Below are positions 58,810 to 64,000 of a stretch of 64,000 bases of DNA, in pieces; the first letter of the stretch is position 1; every line of letters starts with the position of its first letter. The stretch is from Ancylobacter novellus (lineage in GTDB: Bacteria > Pseudomonadota > Alphaproteobacteria > Rhizobiales > Methylopilaceae). The DNA is taken from positions 62,001 to 126,000 of the forward strand of contig QFPN01000009.1 of the NCBI GenBank assembly GCA_003241695.1. Direction: 5' to 3'. Below the pieces are notes generated by a model that saw only the letters and a list, made by a program, of their open reading frames with translations, was not told the DNA's origin and made no database searches. Position numbers and translations under genes: made by a program.

Positions 58810-60234
58810 ATGAGGGTCGACCCGAGACGCTGGCCGATCACGTTCAAGGTACCGGTCGCGGTCGCCATCCTCATGCTAGTAGCGGGGGCAGTGCTGTCGG
58901 AGCGGGTGCTCGACCGCCTTGGCGACATCCAGCAACGCCATCTTCGTGAACTCGCCCAAGGCTATCTCGACGGCCTGTCCTCGGCGGTCGGGCCGTCCGT
59001 ACTGAGGGACGACGTCTGGGAGGTCTACGACGCGATCGCGCGCGCCCGGGACCAGTACAAAGGCCTCCGGCCCTCCGAGGCAGTCGTCACCGATCCGCGT
59101 GGCGCGGTGATCGCCGCCTCCGACCCGCGGTCCCACGCGGTCGGGTCCGCCTTTGTGCCAAGCGAGTCTCGTCCATTCGCATATGAGAGCGGATCGGCCA
59201 CCGCCCGGGCCCACCGCGAGCTGTCCTATCCCGGCCGCACCATCGGGCACCTCTACGCGACATTCGACACGAGCCACCTCGCCGCCGAGAGACGCGATGT
59301 GATAGCGACCCTGCTGTTCACTAACGGCATCCTGGTGGCATTCTTCGCCGCCGCCGGCTGGCTGGTGGTCGCGAGGATGATGCGACCCGTCCGCGTTCTC
59401 ACCGAGCACCTCGGGGCGTCGTCGGACGGCGTCGCCGTCCCGATCGCGGACTGGGAAGTCGAGCGAAGCCGGGGTGAGTTCCGGCGGATGTTCCGGGCCT
59501 ACAACGACCTGTCCACCTCGATCGCGGAGCGCGACGATCTGCGCAAGCGTCTCGCCGAGGAGGAGCGGCTCGGCAGCCTCGGGCGGCTGGCCTCCTCGGT
59601 CGCGCACGAGATCAACAACCCGCTCGGCGGGCTGTTCAATGCGATCTCGACGCTGCGCTCGCACGGACACCTTCCCGCAGCCCGGGAGGGAGCGATCGGC
59701 CTTCTGGAACGCGGTCTGGCGGGAATACGCGACGTGGTCCGCACGACGCTCGCGGTCCACCGACCTCGGGAGGGCGCGCGCAGCCTGAGGCCAGAGGACG
59801 TCGACGACCTGCTCGTACTAGTGGCGGCTGAGGCGAGACGGAAGTCCGTCCGGGTCGCGGTCACCGACAGGCTGGCCGCGGAAGTCCCGATCCCGAGCGG
59901 TCCCGTCCGGCAGGCGCTGCTCAACATCCTGCTGAACGCGATCGCGGCAGCGCCGCCCCTGTCCGTCGTCGAACTCGCCGCGGCCGGCACGCCCGAGGCG
60001 GTCACGTTCGAGGTGCGGGACCGCGGCGAGGGTCTGCCGACCGAGGCCGCCGCGATGCTGACCGACCCGGCACGGCTTCCAACCGCGGGCGCTGGGCTCG
60101 GCCTCTGGACAACCCGGGGGCTCGTGTCCGAGATCAGTGGCGTGCTCGAGACTGAGACGTTGCCCGGAGGCGGGACGCTCGTCCGCATGGTCGTGCCGCT
60201 CGCTCGAGACGAGGCGCTCGCCGATGTCGCTTGA
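58810..60234 (+). CDS. aioS: AioS, sensor histidine kinase for arsenite
   Basis: 474 aa. Two membrane segments (about residues 12-30 and 177-200) flank a periplasmic domain, followed by a HAMP-like linker, the H-box SSVAHEINNPLGGLFNAIST and an HATPase with NILLNAIAAAP and AGLGLWTTRGLVSE. It pairs with AioX and phosphorylates AioR. It begins 4 bp after aioX and overlaps aioR by 11 bp. Confidence 0.9.
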   Translation: MRVDPRRWPITFKVPVAVAILMLVAGAVLSERVLDRLGDIQQRHLRELAQGYLDGLSSAVGPSVLRDDVWEVYDAIARARDQYKGLRPSEAVVTDPRGAVIAASDPRSHAVGSAFVPSESRPFAYESGSATARAHRELSYPGRTIGHLYATFDTSHLAAERRDVIATLLFTNGILVAFFAAAGWLVVARMMRPVRVLTEHLGASSDGVAVPIADWEVERSRGEFRRMFRAYNDLSTSIAERDDLRKRLAEEERLGSLGRLASSVAHEINNPLGGLFNAISTLRSHGHLPAAREGAIGLLERGLAGIRDVVRTTLAVHRPREGARSLRPEDVDDLLVLVAAEARRKSVRVAVTDRLAAEVPIPSGPVRQALLNILLNAIAAAPPLSVVELAAAGTPEAVTFEVRDRGEGLPTEAAAMLTDPARLPTAGAGLGLWTTRGLVSEISGVLETETLPGGGTLVRMVVPLARDEALADVA

Positions 60235-61537
60235 ACGCCGCTCCATCGGGATCGTCGAAGACGATCCGATCATGGGCGAGAGCCTCGTCCAGCGGCTGAC
60301 GCTCGAGGGGGCGAAGGTGACCTGGTGGAAGGACGGCGCCTCGGCGGTGGCGGGCCTTAGCCACGAGCGCCGCCACGCCGTCATCTGCGACATCCGGTTG
60401 CCGGACCTCAACGGCGAGGACGTCTTCAAGGCGGCCTCCGGATCCTCGGCGCCGCCGTTCCTGTTCATCACGGGTCACGCGGACATCGACCAGGCCGTCA
60501 GGCTCATGAGGTCGGGCGCGGGCGACTACGTCACCAAGCCGTTCGAGATGGAGGACTTCCTCGACCGTCTGTCCGGCATCGTGAGCGAGGCGCCCACGGC
60601 GGACGGATCGCTCGGGGTGTCGCCCGCGATGCGCGAGGTCGAGAGCCTGCTGCGCCGCGTGGCGAAGGTCGGCAGCACGGTGCTGATCGGCGGCGAGACC
60701 GGGACGGGCAAAGAGGTCGCAGCCCGCTTCCTCCACTCGGCCGCCTCGCTCGACTCCGCCTCGTTCATGGCGGTCAACTGCGCGGCGATCCCGGCGGATC
60801 TCCTCGAGAGCGAGCTGTTCGGCCACGAGCGGGGCGCCTTCAGCGGCGCCACGCGCAGGCACGCGGGATACGCGGAGCGTGCGGCCGGAGGCACGCTGTT
60901 CCTCGACGAGATCGCCGAGATGCGGATCGACCTGCAGGCCAAGCTGCTCAGGCTGATCGAGGAGCGGACCTACACGCGCGTCGGCGGCGAGCAGCCCCTT
61001 AGGTTCGAGGGGCGGCTGGTCACGGCGACGAACGCCGATCTTGGCGCCCGGGTGAAGGATGGCCGCTTCCGCGAGGACCTCTTCTACCGGATCAACGTCG
61101 TGTCGGTTCGCATGCCCTCGCTTCGAGAGCACCGGGAGGACATACCCTGGCTGCTGGACCGCGCCTTCGCGGAGTTCGCCGCCCGGTCGCCCGATCCTCC
61201 GCGAGGCGTGAGCGCGCTTGCCGAAGAGGCGGCGCTTGCGCACGACTGGCCGGGCAACGTCCGTGAGCTCAGGAACCGGATGGAGCGCGCGACCGCGCTG
61301 GCCCTCGGTCCCTGGATCATGCCCGTCGACCTGTTCCCGGAGCGGGGGGAAGACGCCAAGGCCTCGCAGGACATGCCATCGCTCGAAGAGGCGCGCCTGG
61401 CGCTCGAGCGCCGCCACATAACTCGCGCCCTTCAGGCGTCGGGCGGCGAGATCGGCGCGGCGGCGAGGCTCCTCGGCCTAGGCCGCACGACGCTCTGGGA
61501 GAAGATGCGGCGGCTCGGCCTCAAGCCCGCCGACTGA
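60224..61537 (+). CDS. aioR: AioR, sigma-54-dependent response regulator
   Basis: 437 aa. The receiver has D56 in VICDIRLPDLNG. The AAA+ domain has Walker A GGETGTGKE, the sigma-54 contact loop ERGAFSGATRRH, Walker B GGTLFLDEIAEM and an arginine-finger region GRFREDLFYRINV. A C-terminal Fis-type helix-turn-helix is GEIGAAARLLGLGRTTLWEKMRRLGL. The loop is GAFSGA instead of GAFTGA. It activates aioBA from a sigma-54 promoter found upstream of aioB. Confidence 0.92.
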   Translation: MSLERRSIGIVEDDPIMGESLVQRLTLEGAKVTWWKDGASAVAGLSHERRHAVICDIRLPDLNGEDVFKAASGSSAPPFLFITGHADIDQAVRLMRSGAGDYVTKPFEMEDFLDRLSGIVSEAPTADGSLGVSPAMREVESLLRRVAKVGSTVLIGGETGTGKEVAARFLHSAASLDSASFMAVNCAAIPADLLESELFGHERGAFSGATRRHAGYAERAAGGTLFLDEIAEMRIDLQAKLLRLIEERTYTRVGGEQPLRFEGRLVTATNADLGARVKDGRFREDLFYRINVVSVRMPSLREHREDIPWLLDRAFAEFAARSPDPPRGVSALAEEAALAHDWPGNVRELRNRMERATALALGPWIMPVDLFPERGEDAKASQDMPSLEEARLALERRHITRALQASGGEIGAAARLLGLGRTTLWEKMRRLGLKPAD

Positions 61538-61570
61538 CGTTCGAACATCCAGATTCCGGGGCCGGGCCAT

Positions 61571-61586
61571 GTTCGGGTTTCCGAAC
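61571..61586. promoter_or_regulatory. Candidate AioR upstream activating site
   Basis: GTTCGG-GTTT-CCGAAC is a perfect inverted repeat 65-80 bp upstream of the sigma-54 -24 element. A related palindrome, GTTCGAAC, lies at 61539-61546. The distance suits an enhancer-binding protein. Confidence 0.55.
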
Positions 61587-61650
61587 GCCGCGGTCCCGGT
61601 CGCCACGACAGCGCGACCGCCTTCCTTGGATTTAGAACAAATCCGAACGC

Positions 61651-61666
61651 TGGCGCGCGCCCTGCA
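61651..61666 (+). promoter_or_regulatory. Sigma-54 (-24/-12) promoter of aioBA
   Basis: TGGCGC-N5-CTGCA matches the sigma-54 consensus, with GG (61652-61653) and GC (61664-61665) separated by exactly 10 nt. It lies about 50 bp before aioB and downstream of aioR, a sigma-54 activator gene. Confidence 0.75.
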
Positions 61667-61717
61667 AAGCCCTTCCCGCCCGTTCGATGGCACGGGCCAA
61701 CAACTCGGGAGGGGCTC

Positions 61718-62239
61718 ATGAAGAGCTGCGAGAAACTCGTCGACGCTGGTCGACGTCGATTTTTGGCGGGCGCCGGACTGGCGGCGGCCGGAGGTGCGGC
61801 CGCGGCTGTGATGCCGACACAGGCCCATGCGGCCTCGCCGGCCGCGCTGGTGAAGTACCCGTCCAACAGGCTCGGCAACGTGAGCGACCTCAAGCCCGAC
61901 GAGGCCTTCGACGTCGCCTATCCCGACCAGGACGCGCCCGGCGTGCTGCTGAAGCTCGGCAAGCGCGTCGAGGGCGGCGTCGGTCCCGACGGCGACATCG
62001 TGGGCTTCGCCGCGCTCTGTCCGCACAAAGGTTTCTACATGAACTACCGCCCGGAGGACCGGACGCTCAATTGCCCCGGGCACTTCTCGCGCTTCGACTG
62101 CGAGAAGGGCGGGCAGCAGGTCTGGGGCCACGCGACCCAGAACCTCCCCCAGTACGCGCTGCGGGTCGACGAGAAGGGCGACATCTACGCCGAGGGCGTG
62201 GACGAGCTTCTCTACGGCCGCCTGTCGAACACGCTCTGA
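61718..62239 (+). CDS. aioB: AioB, Rieske subunit of arsenite oxidase
   Basis: 173 aa. A Tat leader (GRRRFLAGAGLAAAGGAAAAV) is followed by a Rieske domain with C-X-H in LCPHKGF and C-X2-H in NCPGHFSRFD, 15 residues apart. AioB binds a [2Fe-2S] cluster, exports AioA with its own Tat signal and passes electrons onward. It is first in aioB-aioA. Confidence 0.94.
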   Translation: MKSCEKLVDAGRRRFLAGAGLAAAGGAAAAVMPTQAHAASPAALVKYPSNRLGNVSDLKPDEAFDVAYPDQDAPGVLLKLGKRVEGGVGPDGDIVGFAALCPHKGFYMNYRPEDRTLNCPGHFSRFDCEKGGQQVWGHATQNLPQYALRVDEKGDIYAEGVDELLYGRLSNTL

Positions 62240-62249
62240 GGAGGATCCG

Positions 62250-64000
62250 ATGGTCTACAAGCGCCAGATCGGGCGGCTGCCCATCGTCCCCGCGGACGCC
62301 AAGCAGCACAACGTCACCTGCCACTACTGCATCGTCGGCTGCGGCTACAAAGCCTACACCTGGGACGCCCGCTACGAAGGCGGGACCGATCCGAAAGCCA
62401 ACGCCTTCGGCGTCGACCTCGCCAAGCAGCAGGTCCAGGACACGGAAGCTTGGTACGCCCCCTCGATGTACAACGTCGTCCGCCAGAACGGCCGCGACGT
62501 CCACATCGTCATCCAGCCTGACAAGGGCTGCGTGGTGAACTCGGGCCTCGGCTCGGTGCGCGGCGCGCGCATGGCGGAGATGAGCCACTCGAAGACGCGC
62601 GGGACCCAGCTCCAGCGCCTGACCGACCCGCTCGTCTGGCGCTACGGCCAGATCCAGCCCACGAGCTGGGACGACGCCCTGGACCTCGTCGCCCGCGTGA
62701 CCGCGGCGGTGATCGCCGAGCAGGGCGAGGATGGCCTCTTCGTCTCTGCCTTCGACCACGGCGGGGCCGGCGGCGGCTACGAGAACACGTGGGGCACGGG
62801 CAAGCTCTACTTCGAGGCCATGAAGGTGCGGAACATCCGCATCCACAACAGGCCCGCTTACAACTCCGAGGTCCACGGCTCCCGCGACATGGGCGTCGGC
62901 GAGCTCAACAATTGCTATGAGGACGCCGAGCTCGCCGACACGATCGTCTGCGTCGGCAACAACCCACTCGAGGCCCAGACCAACTACTTCCTGAACCACT
63001 GGATGCCGAACCTGAACGGCATGTCGGCGGCCAAGAAGAAGGCCGCGTTCGGGGACGAGCCGACCGAGCGCGGCCGCATCGTGTTCGTCGACCCACGCCG
63101 GACGGTGTCGGTCAACGCCTGCGAGACCGCGGGCAAGGACAACGTCCTCCACCTGGCGATCGAGTCTGGAACCGACCTCATCCTGTTCAACGCCTGGCTG
63201 ACCTACGCGGCCGAGAAAGGCTGGATCGACAGGCCGTTCATCGAGGCCTCCACCAAGGACTTCGACAAGGCGCTCGCGGCCAACAAGGTCTCGGTCGCGG
63301 AAGCCGCGAAGGCGACGGGCCTCTCCGAGGCGGACATCGTCAAGGCGATCACCTGGATTGCGGAACCGAAGGCCGGAAGCCACAGGCGGCGGACCATGTT
63401 CGCCTACGAGAAGGGCCTGATCTGGGGCAACGACAACTACCGGACCAACCAGGCGCTGGTGAACCTCGCGCTCGCCACCGGGAACGTCGGCCGACCGGGC
63501 GGCGGCTGCGTCCGCATGGGCGGCCACCAGGAGGGCTACTCGCGCCCCTCCGACGCCCATGTCGGCCGTCCGGCTCCCTACGTCGACAAGCTGCTGATCG
63601 AGGGCAAGGGCGGCGTCCACCACGTGTGGGGCTGCGACCACTACAAGACCACTCTGAACGCCATGGAGTTCAAGCGAGTCTACAAGCAGCGGACCGACCT
63701 CGTGAAGGACGCGATGAATTCGGTCCCCTACGGGGACCGCGATGCGATGGTCGAGGCGATCATGGGCGCGATCCGCAAGGGCGGTCTCTTCTCGGTCGAC
63801 GTCGACATCGTAACGACCAAGATCGGCGCAGCGGCTCACGTGATCCTGCCCGCTGCGACCTCCGGCGAGATGAACCTCACCTCCATGAACGGCGAGCGGC
63901 GCATGCGGCTCACCGAGCGCTACATGGACCCTCCCGGCCAGGCGATGCCGGACTGCCTGATCGCCGCGCGGCTCGCCAAGAACCTGGAGCGCGTGTTCCG
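62250..64000 (+). CDS. aioA: AioA, molybdenum subunit of arsenite oxidase (3' end outside window)
   Basis: An ATG at 62250, 10 bp after aioB with GAGGAGG upstream, opens a frame that stays open to the window edge (about 583 codons of a normal 820-830). The N-terminal VTCHYCIVGCGYKAY has C-X2-C-X3-C for a [3Fe-4S] cluster, with serine in place of a fourth cysteine later on. Further DMSO-reductase-family segments include FDHGGAGGGYENTWGTGKLY, VGNNPLEAQTNYF, VDPRRTVSVNACETAGKD and ALATGNVGRPGGGCVRMGGHQEGY. It oxidises arsenite to arsenate in the periplasm. Confidence 0.95.
   Translation, partial: MVYKRQIGRLPIVPADAKQHNVTCHYCIVGCGYKAYTWDARYEGGTDPKANAFGVDLAKQQVQDTEAWYAPSMYNVVRQNGRDVHIVIQPDKGCVVNSGLGSVRGARMAEMSHSKTRGTQLQRLTDPLVWRYGQIQPTSWDDALDLVARVTAAVIAEQGEDGLFVSAFDHGGAGGGYENTWGTGKLYFEAMKVRNIRIHNRPAYNSEVHGSRDMGVGELNNCYEDAELADTIVCVGNNPLEAQTNYFLNHWMPNLNGMSAAKKKAAFGDEPTERGRIVFVDPRRTVSVNACETAGKDNVLHLAIESGTDLILFNAWLTYAAEKGWIDRPFIEASTKDFDKALAANKVSVAEAAKATGLSEADIVKAITWIAEPKAGSHRRRTMFAYEKGLIWGNDNYRTNQALVNLALATGNVGRPGGGCVRMGGHQEGYSRPSDAHVGRPAPYVDKLLIEGKGGVHHVWGCDHYKTTLNAMEFKRVYKQRTDLVKDAMNSVPYGDRDAMVEAIMGAIRKGGLFSVDVDIVTTKIGAAAHVILPAATSGEMNLTSMNGERRMRLTERYMDPPGQAMPDCLIAARLAKNLERVF

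Noticed and set aside
62067..63839. 590-codon open frame on the minus strand opposite aioA
   Set aside because: aioA on the plus strand has strong family motifs throughout; the antisense frame is low-complexity and valine/alanine/aspartate-rich, a typical shadow in high-GC DNA.
1..64000. CRISPR array, tRNA or rRNA genes
   Set aside because: No regularly spaced repeats, cloverleaf-like sequences or conserved rRNA segments were seen.

Overview
The window is high-GC DNA (roughly two thirds G+C by eye) with short intergenic gaps and many 1-4 bp start/stop overlaps. The gene set (Sox sulfur oxidation with SoxCD, ArsR-type sulfur regulators, a cbbR/cbbF pair, aioXSR-aioBA) points to an alphaproteobacterium, probably Hyphomicrobiales, living as a facultative sulfur- and arsenite-oxidising chemolithotroph. 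No rRNA, tRNA or CRISPR array was seen. The genus cannot be fixed from the sequence alone.

Layout. 1-6.4 kb: the end of an IclR regulator, an ECF sigma/anti-sigma operon, an IS3-family transposase remnant, a low-GC DUF1264 gene, an AcfC-like binding protein and a Crp/Fnr regulator. 6.4-10.1 kb: a minus-strand operon (CcdA-like, thioredoxin, rhodanese-like, SoxYZ fusion) separated by a perfect Crp-type operator from a Crp paralogue that lacks its DNA-binding domain. 10.2-24.4 kb: a large sox locus in three blocks, soxS-R-T (-), soxV-W-rhodanese (+) and soxA-X (-) / soxYZBCD (+). Block three continues into two successive cytochrome c + flavocytochrome c flavoprotein modules and a DsrE protein. 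24.4-29.9 kb: an ArsR-led minus-strand operon for sulfide and persulfide handling (two half YedE transporters, persulfide dioxygenase, TauE/SafE exporter, cytochrome bd-type oxidase). 30-34.5 kb: a methyltransferase, an L,D-transpeptidase, DsbA, an OmpR-type two-component system and pseudoazurin. 34.7-37.8 kb: a decayed Calvin-cycle segment (broken phosphoglycerate kinase, FBPase, CbbR). 37.9-49.4 kb: a second sulfide operon (peroxiredoxin, persulfide dioxygenase, ArsR, DUF442-SQR fusion), a DsrE protein, an orphan haem-copper oxidase subunit I, DsbD, TlpA, a pseudo-receiver and TsdBA. 49.6-57.4 kb: a defence island with QatABCD, a RES/Xre toxin-antitoxin pair and an XRE-ImmA/PIN pair. 57.9-64 kb: aioX-aioS-aioR-aioB-aioA, the last cut by the window edge.

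How it fits together. Thiosulfate can be oxidised by Sox or TsdA. Sulfide can be oxidised by two flavocytochrome-type modules and SQR, with persulfide passed to two dioxygenases and sulfite exported. Electrons can leave through pseudoazurin and c-type cytochromes, a bd-type oxidase or another terminal oxidase. Arsenite is a second inorganic donor. Two operator families tie scattered genes together. One is CTTAAG-N5-CTTAAG, found four times upstream of the two-component system/dsbA, dsrE, dsbD and tlpA/receiver genes. The other is an AT-rich ArsR-type element, best seen as a near-perfect palindrome with an ATTC-N8-GAAT core upstream of the orphan oxidase subunit. The four-site CTTAAG regulon, apparently a reactive-sulfur or periplasmic-thiol stress regulon, is the most novel-looking system here.
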